Part shown: positions 7,858-16,567 of the stretch, piece after piece
Position numbering within the stretch: position 1 is the stretch's first letter
Layout: the number at the start of each line of letters is the position of its first letter
Assembly: GCA_015207195.1 (NCBI GenBank)
Contig: JADEXJ010000002.1
Location: forward strand, 1 to 64,000
DNA: 64,000 bases
Source of the DNA: Pleurocapsales cyanobacterium LEGE 10410
Lineage (GTDB): Bacteria; Cyanobacteriota; Cyanobacteriia; Cyanobacteriales; Xenococcaceae
Direction: 5' to 3'
The notes under the pieces: generated by a model
Database searches by the model: none
Seen by the model: only the letters and a program-made list of their open reading frames with translations
Told to the model about the DNA's origin: nothing
Translations under genes and position numbers: made by a program

Positions 7858-9348
7858 TTAACCAACTGTTTGATATAAATTTTTGTTAGCTAAATAATTA
7901 CATTGCCAAAGTTTGATCGTGCGGTCGCTACTACCAGTAATCAAAGTTCGATTGTCAGAGGCGATCGCCATAGTATTGATTTTGGCAGCATGAGCTTCAA
8001 TACTAGCTACCTCTTCCCCTGTAGTAAGTTCCCAAAGTTTGATCGTTTGATCCCAGCTACTGCTAATTAAGGTTTGTCCATCGTTACTGAAAATTACGCT
8101 TGATACCCGATCTGAATGTCCTTCAAGAGTCTGAATCACTTTTCCTGTAGCTAAATCCCAGATATTTATCTGGCGGTTAAATCCTCCTGTAGCTAATAGT
8201 CTGCCATCGGGACTAAAGGCTAAAGATAATATTCCCGATTTATTATTAAGAGAGCGAATTACCTGCCCATTTTTAGCTCTAACTCTGATTTGTGGCTCTA
8301 AACCACCACTACAGAATAGTTGACCATTGGGACTAAAGGCTAAACAAGTTATTGCAGCAGAAAAGGAAATATTTTGAATTTCTCTGGCTTGATGAACATC
8401 CCATATTTTAAGAGAATTATCTGTACCGCAACTCAGCAAAGTTCGGTTATCGGGACTAATTGCTAAAGCAACAACTTTACTGAGATGACCGTTAAAATAT
8501 CCACCCAAAGTCCGAATTATTTTTTTCTCTCTCAAGTCCCAAAATTTAATGGTTTTATCTTTGCTACCGCTGATCAAAGTTTGACCACTAGGACTCATAA
8601 TCAAACAGGTGACTCGATCGGTATGACCTTGGAGTGTGCCAATTCTCTGACCTGAGTTTAACTGCCAGAGCTTAATCTCTTCATTACTGACACTAGCGAA
8701 GGTCTGGTTTTTACTGATAGCAATACGTTCAACGGATTGACGATCGGCTAAGATAGTGTGTTGATACTGTAATGGGCGACTAGTTTGTGTTTTGACTGTA
8801 GCTGAGGCAGTGTAGTGTGGAGCATTGTATGCTTGAGGCGTATATTGACGCTCATAAGATTTTTTAGTATTTTTTACTCTGATTTGATGAGCCTTTTTAA
8901 ATTCTGCATCTGCGCGAAGCTTATAACCTAACTTGGATAAAATAAACCCGCGGTACTGATATGCCTCTAAATAATCCGCATTTAATTTAATAGCTTGAGC
9001 AAAACTATTTAAAGCAGCTTCGTAATTTTCTTGCTCGGCATAAGTCACACCTTGTTGATAATAAGACTCAGGTGAATTTTGCTTTCTAGAAAATTTCGCT
9101 CTTTGAGGGGAACTAAGATCTTGCTCGACCTTTGCCTCAACTTTGTTTGCCAAATAAACTTTAATAGCTTCATAGGCTTGATTTATTTTTTTTATTTCAA
9201 TCTCAGCCTTAGCTTTCAATGTAGGATTATTAACATAGCGGTCTGGATGCCAAACCTTAGCCATATTGCGGTAAGCTTTTCTAGTTGCTTCAGGCGTAGC
9301 AGTATGCTTTATCCCCAGAATTGCATAGCATTGCAAGATATTTTTCAT
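7858..9348 (-). CDS. J-domain / TPR / WD40-repeat fusion protein
   Basis: 496 residues. Residues 1-66 are a J domain with the HPD motif intact (KVWHPDRYVNN), able in principle to stimulate an Hsp70. Residues about 90-150 hold a TPR pair (SYYQQGVTYAEQENYEAALNSF and the following repeat). From about 195 to the end there are roughly seven WD40 repeats with typical endings (IKFWDLR, LKIWDVH, INIWDLA, IKLWELT, IKLWQC), enough for one complete propeller. The protein lacks the G/F and zinc regions of a true DnaJ, so it is probably a specialised co-chaperone scaffold whose propeller recruits clients. It heads a minus-strand gene group. No membrane segment is present. Confidence 0.88.
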   Translation of the reverse strand: MKNILQCYAILGIKHTATPEATRKAYRNMAKVWHPDRYVNNPTLKAKAEIEIKKINQAYEAIKVYLANKVEAKVEQDLSSPQRAKFSRKQNSPESYYQQGVTYAEQENYEAALNSFAQAIKLNADYLEAYQYRGFILSKLGYKLRADAEFKKAHQIRVKNTKKSYERQYTPQAYNAPHYTASATVKTQTSRPLQYQHTILADRQSVERIAISKNQTFASVSNEEIKLWQLNSGQRIGTLQGHTDRVTCLIMSPSGQTLISGSKDKTIKFWDLREKKIIRTLGGYFNGHLSKVVALAISPDNRTLLSCGTDNSLKIWDVHQAREIQNISFSAAITCLAFSPNGQLFCSGGLEPQIRVRAKNGQVIRSLNNKSGILSLAFSPDGRLLATGGFNRQINIWDLATGKVIQTLEGHSDRVSSVIFSNDGQTLISSSWDQTIKLWELTTGEEVASIEAHAAKINTMAIASDNRTLITGSSDRTIKLWQCNYLANKNLYQTVG

Positions 9349-9565
9349 ATTTTAAAATTCTGGTTTTTACTCTCATCCTTGAGCTTAATCGTAATTTAGA
9401 TTTTTGACTGCGATCGTTGTCATACATACGCTGGTCTTGCTTTATATTACAAAAAACTGAAGCCCGAATCGTTCCGCTCGCCAGTTAAGAATTGTTTATA
9501 GTTTCAGGCAATCGGGTAAAATAACTAGTGACAATAATTTAAAAAATCTTAAAAGGAGATCTTAA

Positions 9566-9661
9566 ATGGGTGGCGCGATCGCTTTTTTATTAATTATGGG
9601 TTTGTATACGGGGATTGCTTTAGGACTATACTTCGGTCTACGCAAATTTAAAATTATTTAA
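9566..9661 (+). CDS. petL: Cytochrome b6f complex subunit PetL-like peptide
   Basis: A 31-codon frame starting at ATG 9566, with AAGGAG at 9553-9558 as a well-spaced ribosome site and a terminator straight after it. The peptide is one hydrophobic helix followed by a short basic tail (GLYTGIALGLYFGLRKFKII), as in cyanobacterial PetL, which sits at the edge of the cytochrome b6f dimer in the thylakoid membrane and helps stability. Length, helix position and the FGLR-K-I ending all fit. Other tiny photosystem or b6f subunits are possible but fit less well. Single-gene transcription unit. Confidence 0.72.
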   Translation: MGGAIAFLLIMGLYTGIALGLYFGLRKFKII

Positions 9662-9685
9662 TCGGTTATCAGCCGAAACCTCAGT

Positions 9686-9713
9686 AGCATCGTCAATTAC
9701 GACGGTGCTTTTT
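9686..9713 (+). terminator. Terminator of the petL-like gene
   Basis: AGCATCGTC (9686-9694) pairs with GACGGTGCT (9701-9709), with one G-U pair and a 6-nt loop, followed by a T-run to 9713. Confidence 0.75.
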
Positions 9714-10011
9714 ATTTGGCAATTAGATCACAAATAATATTTCAAAAGTCAAAAGAATCAAGTACCAATAGCTATTCTTAATTTTTAGTCTATAATCTCC
9801 ACCTCTCAATCGGTGTACTAAGCAAACCTCAGATCTCGTTTTTCTATAATTAATTTGGTAAGCTGTGGATTTGCTAGAACCATTTAATTAAAGTTTGGAT
9901 GAAATTCTGTGATATAAACGGCACAATAAACATAATGCACTTAAATTATCAGCAAAAGCAATTTCACGCCAAGTTTTCTAGAAAGAATAATTAAATTAGA
10001 GGTAAATTAGA
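9714..10011. other. AT-rich gap upstream of the DUF1868 gene
   Basis: No credible frame or RNA gene is seen. The only functional signal is AGAGG at 9998-10002, a ribosome site 9 nt before the TTG start at 10012. Confidence 0.4.
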
Positions 10012-10788
10012 TTGGACGAATCATATCAAGACTATATCAACCGAGTTGCAAGATTAACATTGCCTAGTGCCTGTGCAATGCAATTGCAAAGTATTCAACA
10101 TTCCCCCAAGTTTGCTGATGGTAAACCAACCTCGTTTCCTGGTTACAGTGTAATTACACCACTTGCGGGGGAAGATACAGCTAATGATAATTTTTACCGT
10201 CAAATAGAGACTTTACAACGACAAATATCTCAACAGCTGGGAGCAGACTTTTTTATTCCCCTACCACCAGCAAGCTTTCATTTCACCCTAGCAGATTTAA
10301 TCTGGGATGAGAGTTATCGTCAAGCAGTGGCAGCCAACCCGAAATTTGACGAAGAATTACGACAACAAGTTGCAGCTAGTTTTCAACAGTATCATGCTGA
10401 ATCTAGTAACCAATCTCTTGCTTGGCAATTATGGGGACTTGTCACTAGACCAAGGGCAATTATGGCTTGTTTGGTACCAAAAGACCAAGAAAGCTATCAG
10501 TCAGTAGTAAAGTTAAGACGTGCGCTTTATCAAAATGCAGGATTAATTGGATTGGGAATCGAGCAACAATACGATCTAACAGCTCATATTACTCTAGGAT
10601 ATTTTAATAATATACCCGACAGTCTAAATCGCGATCGCCTTTGTATTGTACTGTCGCAAATCAACGATCGCCTGGTTGAAAGCGAACTACCAGAATTTAT
10701 TATCCAACAAGCGCAGCTGCGTAAGTTTGAAAATATGACTCAATACGATCGGGAAGCTGATTGGGCGGTAGTGGAATTTGGCGGGTAG
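10012..10788 (+). CDS. DUF1868 / 2H-phosphoesterase-like protein
   Basis: 258 residues, starting at TTG 10012 with AGAGG 9 nt upstream; no closer ATG fits the conserved N-terminus. The two His-x-Thr signature motifs of the 2H phosphoesterase fold are present: HFTLAD near residue 92 and HITLGY near residue 193. DUF1868 members resemble RNA-ligase/cyclic phosphodiesterase proteins acting on cyclic phosphates, but their substrates are unknown. The protein is soluble. A heptamer-like repeat follows, and cobH starts 46 nt after the stop; linkage between the two is not evident. Confidence 0.75.
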   Translation: MDESYQDYINRVARLTLPSACAMQLQSIQHSPKFADGKPTSFPGYSVITPLAGEDTANDNFYRQIETLQRQISQQLGADFFIPLPPASFHFTLADLIWDESYRQAVAANPKFDEELRQQVAASFQQYHAESSNQSLAWQLWGLVTRPRAIMACLVPKDQESYQSVVKLRRALYQNAGLIGLGIEQQYDLTAHITLGYFNNIPDSLNRDRLCIVLSQINDRLVESELPEFIIQQAQLRKFENMTQYDREADWAVVEFGG

Positions 10789-10797
10789 TACTGCTAT

Positions 10798-10834
10798 GGG
10801 AAAGTAATAAGTAATAGGTAATAAGTAATAAGTA
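10798..10834. repeat. TAATAAG/TAATAGG heptamer tandem repeat before cobH
   Basis: About five tandem variants of AGTAATA with A/G changes end immediately before the TTG start of cobH. Short tandem heptamers of this kind recur through the window. Confidence 0.7.
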
Positions 10835-11443
10835 TTGAACGAGCTAAACCATCCGATTGTCGAGCAAAGCTTTGCAATTATCGATCGCGAAGTAGGAGAA
10901 CACAATCTCAATCCTCAAGAATATGCGATCGCCCGACGGGTAATTCATGCCACGGCGGATTTTGACTATCTCAGGCTACTGCGCTTTAGTCCTGGGGCGA
11001 TCGACTCTGGTATTGCTAGCCTCAAACAAGGAATACCTATCGTAACCGACGTGACGATGGTAAAACAAGGCATTCGCAATTTAGTTGCCAAAACTTTTAA
11101 TAACCCAATTATTAGTGCGGTGGAACAGGCACAGATAGCCGAACCAGGAAAAACCCGTACGGAAACAGGCATACTTAGATGTTGGTCGCGATATCCCCAG
11201 GCTATTTATGTCATCGGCAATGCACCTACCGCGCTTTTGGCACTTTCTCAGCAGCTATCTAATTCTACAGCTACGCCAGGACTAGTTATCGGTGTTCCCG
11301 TGGGCTTTGTTTCCGTAGTTGAATCCAAACAAGCCCTAGCTAAGTTAGACGTACCGCAAATCTCGATCAAAGGCAGAAAAGGCGGTTCTCCCGCAGCAGC
11401 ATCGATCTTGAATGCGCTTTTGGTTTTGGCAGCACAGACGTAG
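10835..11443 (+). CDS. cobH: Precorrin-8X / cobalt-precorrin-8 methylmutase
   Basis: 202 residues, matching CobH/CbiC, which moves the C-11 methyl group to C-12 to make hydrogenobyrinate or cobyrinate in corrin synthesis. Visible are the catalytic-His segment ARRVIHATADFDY, TDVTMVKQGI, RTETGILRCW and the glycine-rich GVPVGFVSVVESK near the C-terminus. The start is a TTG placed directly after a heptamer repeat, with no Shine-Dalgarno sequence, so initiation may be weak or unusual. No other cobalamin gene is adjacent. Confidence 0.92.
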   Translation: MNELNHPIVEQSFAIIDREVGEHNLNPQEYAIARRVIHATADFDYLRLLRFSPGAIDSGIASLKQGIPIVTDVTMVKQGIRNLVAKTFNNPIISAVEQAQIAEPGKTRTETGILRCWSRYPQAIYVIGNAPTALLALSQQLSNSTATPGLVIGVPVGFVSVVESKQALAKLDVPQISIKGRKGGSPAAASILNALLVLAAQT

Positions 11444-11660
11444 AATACCAGTAACAATCAAAATAATGCGACAAAACTTCCTGGTTAGTGAGGGATATAT
11501 TAGAAGTTTTGATAAGTAAGGATTCTTACTCAGTAGCGCGATCGCTAAAATTGGCAGGATCATAGATAATGAATTGAAATTCTTTAGAAGAATAATGCAA
11601 CTCGCAAAATGTGGGTTCTATTATATCTAACAGAGAACTGGGCAGCACAAACTATAGGCT

Positions 11661-11680
11661 ATCTGTGTTCATCTGTGGAC
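11661..11680 (+). repeat. Dispersed ATCTGTG-type repeat, copy 1 (partial)
   Basis: ATCTGTGTTCATCTGTGGAC lies in the 279-nt gap between the convergent cobH and glcF genes. It matches the 3' two thirds of fuller copies at 17861, 37409, 59247 and, inverted, 62774. Confidence 0.75.
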
Positions 11681-11722
11681 TTTATCAATACCTAGCCAGA
11701 GATAGCCGTACAATCCAGAAGA

Positions 11723-13024
11723 CTAAATCTGCTTCCCTTGAATAGAATAATCTAATAACTCTACAGGATGGAATATTGTGACATCCGAACCTTTCAACTC
11801 AAGATGTTTTTTAATCTGTAAAGAACAGCCAGGATTTGGTGAAGCGATCGCGTTTGCACCAGTATTAATTAAATTGTTCGCTTTTTGTCTGCCCAGTTCG
11901 TCGGCGGTTTCTGGCTGCAACATATTATAAATTCCCGCACTACCACAGCATAAGCTGGCATCCATCGGTTCGCGCAGTTTAACCCCTGGGATTTTTCTCA
12001 GCAGTTGACGGGGTTGTAGGCTGATTTTCTGTCCGTGTAATAGATGACAGGCATCCTGATAAACCAGAGTCAATTCTGCCGATGATAGAGGATGCAGTTC
12101 GGCGGTTAAGTCAATCCCAGCTAGAAATTCCTGAACATCTTTGACTTTGCTGGCAAATTCTTCGGCTTTTTGTTTATATTCGGGGTCATCAGCTAAAATA
12201 TGACCGTATTCTTTAAGAGTATGTCCACAACCAGCAGCGTTGATGATAATTGCATCCAAATCTTTATCGATAAAGCTGTCAATCATCTGTCTGGCTAAAG
12301 CCTGTGCCTGCGCCTCTTGTCCTTGATGGGCGGGTAAAGCAGCACAACAGCCCTGAGTGGGGGGAATTACAACTTCACAACCATTAGCAGTCAACACCCT
12401 AGCTGTAGCTTCGTTGACGGGAGAAAAGAACAATCGTTGTACGCAGCCGAGAATCATCCCCACCCGATAGCGTTTTTCGCCCTGGGCAGGTATGACTTGG
12501 GGTAAATTATTCTGGGGTGCTAAAGACGTAATTGACGGTAAGATTGCCTCCATCGCTGCCAAGCGAGGCGCGAATTTCTTTAGTATGCCTATATTTCTGA
12601 CTAGCTGTTGTAAGCCAGATTTCTGATACAGCCAGAGGGGAGGCAGTAAAATACGCAAACGGTTGGGATAGGGGAACAGATTAAAGATTAAAGCCCTAAT
12701 CGAGCGATCCGCCAAACTGCGGGGTTGATTTCTTTCAATTTGAGGGCGAGTTGCAGCAATCAATTGGTCATATTGCACTCCAGACGGACAGGTAGTCACA
12801 CAGGCGAGACAGCCCAAACAGGAATCGAAATGCTGAGAGGTTGTCGTATCTATAGTTGCCTCATCCTTGTTAATGGCATCCATCAAATAAATTCTGCCTC
12901 TAGGAGAATCCATTTCCTTACCAATGACTCGATAGCTGGGACAGGTAGCAAGACAGAACCCACAATGAACGCAGGCATCTATTAATTCTTGCTTGGGTGG
13001 GTTTTTAGCATCAAAATTAGTCAT
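11723..13024 (-). CDS. glcF: Glycolate oxidase iron-sulfur subunit
   Basis: 433 residues. The N-terminus has two 4Fe-4S ferredoxin motifs (CVHCGFCLATCPSY and CLGCLACVTTCPSG). Two cysteine-rich CCG domains follow, ending in GCCAALPAHQG and DASLCCGSAGIYNM. This is the GlcF architecture: it passes electrons from glycolate oxidation, which in cyanobacteria is part of 2-phosphoglycolate salvage. glcE lies 122 nt upstream on the same strand, so the two are probably one unit. No glcD is in the window. Confidence 0.93.
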   Translation of the reverse strand: MTNFDAKNPPKQELIDACVHCGFCLATCPSYRVIGKEMDSPRGRIYLMDAINKDEATIDTTTSQHFDSCLGCLACVTTCPSGVQYDQLIAATRPQIERNQPRSLADRSIRALIFNLFPYPNRLRILLPPLWLYQKSGLQQLVRNIGILKKFAPRLAAMEAILPSITSLAPQNNLPQVIPAQGEKRYRVGMILGCVQRLFFSPVNEATARVLTANGCEVVIPPTQGCCAALPAHQGQEAQAQALARQMIDSFIDKDLDAIIINAAGCGHTLKEYGHILADDPEYKQKAEEFASKVKDVQEFLAGIDLTAELHPLSSAELTLVYQDACHLLHGQKISLQPRQLLRKIPGVKLREPMDASLCCGSAGIYNMLQPETADELGRQKANNLINTGANAIASPNPGCSLQIKKHLELKGSDVTIFHPVELLDYSIQGKQI

Positions 13025-13146
13025 TTTATAAGTTGCTCTGTATTATATTGAGGAATTATCGATGATCTAGCTAAAAGCTAATATCTAAAAGCTAATAGCT
13101 CTTGTTTATTAAAAAATTGGATTTATTTTGAGTTGGTTCTTATCTA

Positions 13147-14466
13147 CTAGACTAAAAAGCGACCTGGATTTAGGATGTTTTGTGGATCGAACTGATTTTT
13201 AATCGCCTGCATGGTTTTGAGGGCGTTACCCGAATATCCCCAAATATCGGTTTGCTTGAGTGCTTTGGGCGCATCGAGAATAGTCAGAAAGCCTTGGTTT
13301 TGCTGACAAAACGATCGCAGCTGTGAAATAACTCGCTCATCGGCACTATCTAGCTGTAGTTGTCCGATACCACTACTTGCATGAATTCTAACGGTAACAT
13401 TGCCCTCGATAATTTGTTTTAATTGTAGAAAATTTACGGCAGCTTTGGGAGCAATTCCTATCTTGCAGGTAACGGCGGAATTGGAACTGGGCAGGCTGGT
13501 TATGACAGATAATTTATGCCCTAGTTCGGTTTCGGCATCATCTCGATAAACTTTTTCAGTTAAATTTAACTCTTTAGCGATCGCCATGACTCGTTCTTGT
13601 TGTTGTTCGATGCTTTCGGGAATAGTCTGCCAGCGTATGATTAAGCCCAGATCTTCACCTAATTCTAGTTGTCGAACTACCGAAGCCGAGAGTAAATCTA
13701 TGGCAGTGGGTGTTAAACCCGAATTGCGTATCGTTTGTACGACTTGTGCAATTTGCGTGGCTTTTCCTCTCAATAATAGAGTCTGAGAAGTGGCAGGTAG
13801 GGGAAAAGTTTTAAATGTAAGTTGGGTAATAATGCCTAACGTACCGTAAGCACCCGTAAATAATTTCATTAGGTCATAACCCGCCACGTTTTTGACTACC
13901 CTGCCTCCTGCTTTGGCAATCTTGCCATCGGCGCGAACAAAGGATATTCCTAGTAGCAAATCTCTAACGCCACCGTAACGCTGTCGCCAGCTTCCCGTAT
14001 CGGCGGTGGCAACAATTCCCCCCAAAGTAGCAGTTTCAGGATAACTAGGATCGACTGGTAAAAATTGATTCTGCGATCGCAACAGGGTTTGCAAGTCGGC
14101 TAACTTCATTCCCGCTTCTACAGTTACCGTCAAGTCTCCTACCGCGTGTTCGATTAGGCGATCGCATTTTTGCAGGCTAATTACCAACTGAATGTTGCTA
14201 CTCAATCCACCCCAAGTTAATTTACTGCCATTACCGCAAATTAGAATGCGCCATTGCTGTAGGGCTGCTTGTTGGACGATCTCTGCCAAAGTATCTATCG
14301 TTGGAGGAAACAATAGATATGGCTTGCTATCTCCTACTATTGTCCGTTCTATCTTGTTCTGCCAGTAGATATCGGCATCTTTTAGTTCGACTACTGTATT
14401 AGGATCGATAATCGATTTTAGTTGAGTGGCGATCGCAGTTGTCATATTGGCGAAATTAGACGGCAT
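13147..14466 (-). CDS. glcE: Glycolate oxidase FAD-binding subunit, GlcE-like
   Basis: 439 residues. A PCMH-type FAD domain occupies about residues 45-230 (CGNGSKLTWGG, DPSYPETATLGGIVATADTG, GGRVVKNVAGYDLMKLFTG, YGTLGIITQLTFK). A C-terminal cap ends NPGRF. It is longer than the E. coli GlcE but lacks the extra features of GlcD. With GlcF and a GlcD encoded elsewhere it would form glycolate dehydrogenase. The pairing with glcF supports the call; specificity for D-lactate cannot be excluded. Confidence 0.88.
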   Translation of the reverse strand: MPSNFANMTTAIATQLKSIIDPNTVVELKDADIYWQNKIERTIVGDSKPYLLFPPTIDTLAEIVQQAALQQWRILICGNGSKLTWGGLSSNIQLVISLQKCDRLIEHAVGDLTVTVEAGMKLADLQTLLRSQNQFLPVDPSYPETATLGGIVATADTGSWRQRYGGVRDLLLGISFVRADGKIAKAGGRVVKNVAGYDLMKLFTGAYGTLGIITQLTFKTFPLPATSQTLLLRGKATQIAQVVQTIRNSGLTPTAIDLLSASVVRQLELGEDLGLIIRWQTIPESIEQQQERVMAIAKELNLTEKVYRDDAETELGHKLSVITSLPSSNSAVTCKIGIAPKAAVNFLQLKQIIEGNVTVRIHASSGIGQLQLDSADERVISQLRSFCQQNQGFLTILDAPKALKQTDIWGYSGNALKTMQAIKNQFDPQNILNPGRFLV

Positions 14467-14520
14467 ATGATGTCTAATTATTGTCGCACTTTATGGAAAC
14501 CCTTGAGATTGGGTTAACTT

Positions 14521-14596
14521 ATGACCGCGGAATGCGGTCACCGCAGGCACCGTCGTTTTATTTATCCTCGAATGGGGACGGCGGTGTAACGGTGAC
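14521..14596. repeat. Compound inverted repeat between the fructosamine kinase-like gene and glcE
   Basis: Nested palindromes fill the gap: GACCGC/GCGGTC (14523-14528/14534-14539), then GTCACCG/CGGTGAC (14537-14543/14590-14596) enclosing a GCACCGTCG/ACGGCGGTG pairing. The outer arm ends one base before the kinase stop codon. It could act as a terminator or processing site for the upstream gene. Confidence 0.65.
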
Positions 14597-15457
14597 TTAG
14601 ATTAGCTGCCCGATGATTCTTTTGGCTTGACTGGCATATCCCCCACCAAAGAGGTTGAAATGATTCAAGACGTGATAGAGATTATAGATACTTTTGCGTT
14701 GTTGATAACCCCTATCTAATTGCCAGGCTTCGTTATAACCACGATAAAAAGCAGCAGGAAAACCGCCGAACAGTTCTGTCATGGCAAGATCGGTTTCGCG
14801 ATCGCCATAATAGGTAGCAGGGTCGATAATTACGGGAGAACCATCAGCAGCGATGGCAGCATTACCCGACCAGAGATCGCCATGAACTAAAGACGCTTCA
14901 GGCTGCCTATCTGTCAGTCTATCTCTAACTGCACCGACTACTTTATTGGTATCGGCAAAACCTCCCCCACGACGTTTAGCTAACTTTAGCTGATAACCGA
15001 TGCGATGTTCGGCAAAAAAATCAGCCCAGTTATCCGTCCAGGTGTTGATTTGGGGAGTAGAACCAATCGTGTTATTGCGTTCCCAGCCAAAGCGATCTCT
15101 TGTTCCCTCGCGGTGCATTGCTGCCAATTGATGACCCATTTGAGTCCAACTGCGATCGTTTCCCCGTCCTAAATCGATCCATTGCAGGACAATATAACTA
15201 GAATTAGCTGCCGTTCCCCAACAGATTGGTTGCGGTACGGTAATTGTCTGGGTAGCATACATTTGCTTCAAGCCTAAAGCCTCGGCTGCAAACATTTCTA
15301 CCTGGGAAGCCTGATTGAGCTTGACGAAATATTTTGTATTATTACCGCTTATCTTATAGCCTTGATTGATACAGCCACCGCTAACCGATCTCGTATCGGC
15401 GATCGCAAAATCTTTTTCTGTTGCTTGAATAATCGCTTGAGTAATCTCTGTCCACAT
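14597..15457 (-). CDS. Fructosamine-3-kinase family protein
   Basis: 286 residues, the full family length. Kinase-fold landmarks are SVSGGCINQGYKI (nucleotide loop), YFVKLN (Lys), LVHGDLWSGN (catalytic loop) and IIDPATYYGDRETDLAM (metal loop). Members phosphorylate fructosamine- or ribulosamine-type adducts on glycated proteins so that they decompose, a protein-repair function. It is the first gene of a minus-strand run before glcE and is separated from it by a compound hairpin. Confidence 0.9.
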   Translation of the reverse strand: MWTEITQAIIQATEKDFAIADTRSVSGGCINQGYKISGNNTKYFVKLNQASQVEMFAAEALGLKQMYATQTITVPQPICWGTAANSSYIVLQWIDLGRGNDRSWTQMGHQLAAMHREGTRDRFGWERNNTIGSTPQINTWTDNWADFFAEHRIGYQLKLAKRRGGGFADTNKVVGAVRDRLTDRQPEASLVHGDLWSGNAAIAADGSPVIIDPATYYGDRETDLAMTELFGGFPAAFYRGYNEAWQLDRGYQQRKSIYNLYHVLNHFNLFGGGYASQAKRIIGQLI

Positions 15458-15661
15458 CGATCTAAGATTAAATTTAAATAAATACTAGCGAATTAATCGC
15501 TAAAAACTAGTTGATAGGCGATCGCCAATGGTATAAAGTTTTTATCATACAGGCTCTAGTCTCTATTTTCTGTCAGCCCTTAATGTATTTATTTAATCTG
15601 CTATTAAATATAAAATTTTAGGATTAAACAACCATAAAAACAGTCTAAATCTAACTTCTAT

Positions 15662-16534
15662 ATGCCTGCCCAGCCTTCTCCTGATGAAATACTGCAAACT
15701 TTACTGCCACATTTAAGAGTAGCTGCGGGTTATGCACGACAGATTCAATCCAAAATCACTTCTTTACCAGCTAAAGATTCGGGAAGCAATATCTTAGCAG
15801 CAGCCTTAACCGATGCCGATCTTTCGATCCAGACCTTGGTAGAGGTAGCCTTGCTAGGAACTTACCCTAATCTGGCTTTTCATGGTGAAGAATACGAGCA
15901 ATCTCGCAATACTAAATATTTTTCTGCTACTGAATTAGACACCAACAATTATTTAATTACCTTAGACCCGATTGACGGCACTAAATACTATTTAGATGGT
16001 CATGACAATTATCAAATCATCTTGAGCATTCTCCATGAAGATAGTTATGAAGCGGTAATTGCCATATCTCCCGCTCAACACTGTTATTACTACACAATAA
16101 AAGATCGGGGAGTATATCGAGGAAGTTTAGATCAAGACTTAAAGGATTGTACCCCCTTGCAAATATGTAATCCTCAGCCAGCAATACTTTTGGGTTGGGG
16201 CATGGCACACTTAAAACCTGCGTTACCAGATAAATACAAAGTAATTGATATCGAAAATTGTTATTCCTCTTCAATCCAGTTTCCCAACTATAATGGTATA
16301 TTTTCAGGAGATCTAATTGGCTGGATTACCAAAAGAGGTAAGTTTATCGATAGCGCAGCCCTAGCTTTTATGGCACGAGAAAATGGCTGTAGGGTAACGG
16401 GGTTAGATGGTTTACCTCTGCCTCCTTTATCTGCCTGCAAAGATTATAGTTATGATGGCGCAATTGTAGCGAACACCCCAGAACTACATCAAGATTTGTT
16501 AGCAGCCTGTCAAGAATTTGCTGGAAGTATTTGA
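15662..16534 (+). CDS. Inositol monophosphatase / bisphosphate nucleotidase superfamily protein
   Basis: 290 residues. The first metal motif is clear: HGEE (about 78-81) and DPIDGTKYYLDG (about 103-114). The second motif, normally WDxAAG, reads FIDSAALAF and is divergent, with Trp replaced by Ile and the Gly lost. It probably remains a Mg-dependent phosphatase, acting on a sugar phosphate, inositol phosphate or 3'-phosphoadenosine phosphate, but the substrate cannot be read from sequence. The gene is followed after 33 nt by the Yellow/MRJP-like gene on the same strand. Confidence 0.78.
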   Translation: MPAQPSPDEILQTLLPHLRVAAGYARQIQSKITSLPAKDSGSNILAAALTDADLSIQTLVEVALLGTYPNLAFHGEEYEQSRNTKYFSATELDTNNYLITLDPIDGTKYYLDGHDNYQIILSILHEDSYEAVIAISPAQHCYYYTIKDRGVYRGSLDQDLKDCTPLQICNPQPAILLGWGMAHLKPALPDKYKVIDIENCYSSSIQFPNYNGIFSGDLIGWITKRGKFIDSAALAFMARENGCRVTGLDGLPLPPLSACKDYSYDGAIVANTPELHQDLLAACQEFAGSI

Positions 16535-16567
16535 TAATATTCGCTTACAGATCAACCATTACTTAAT

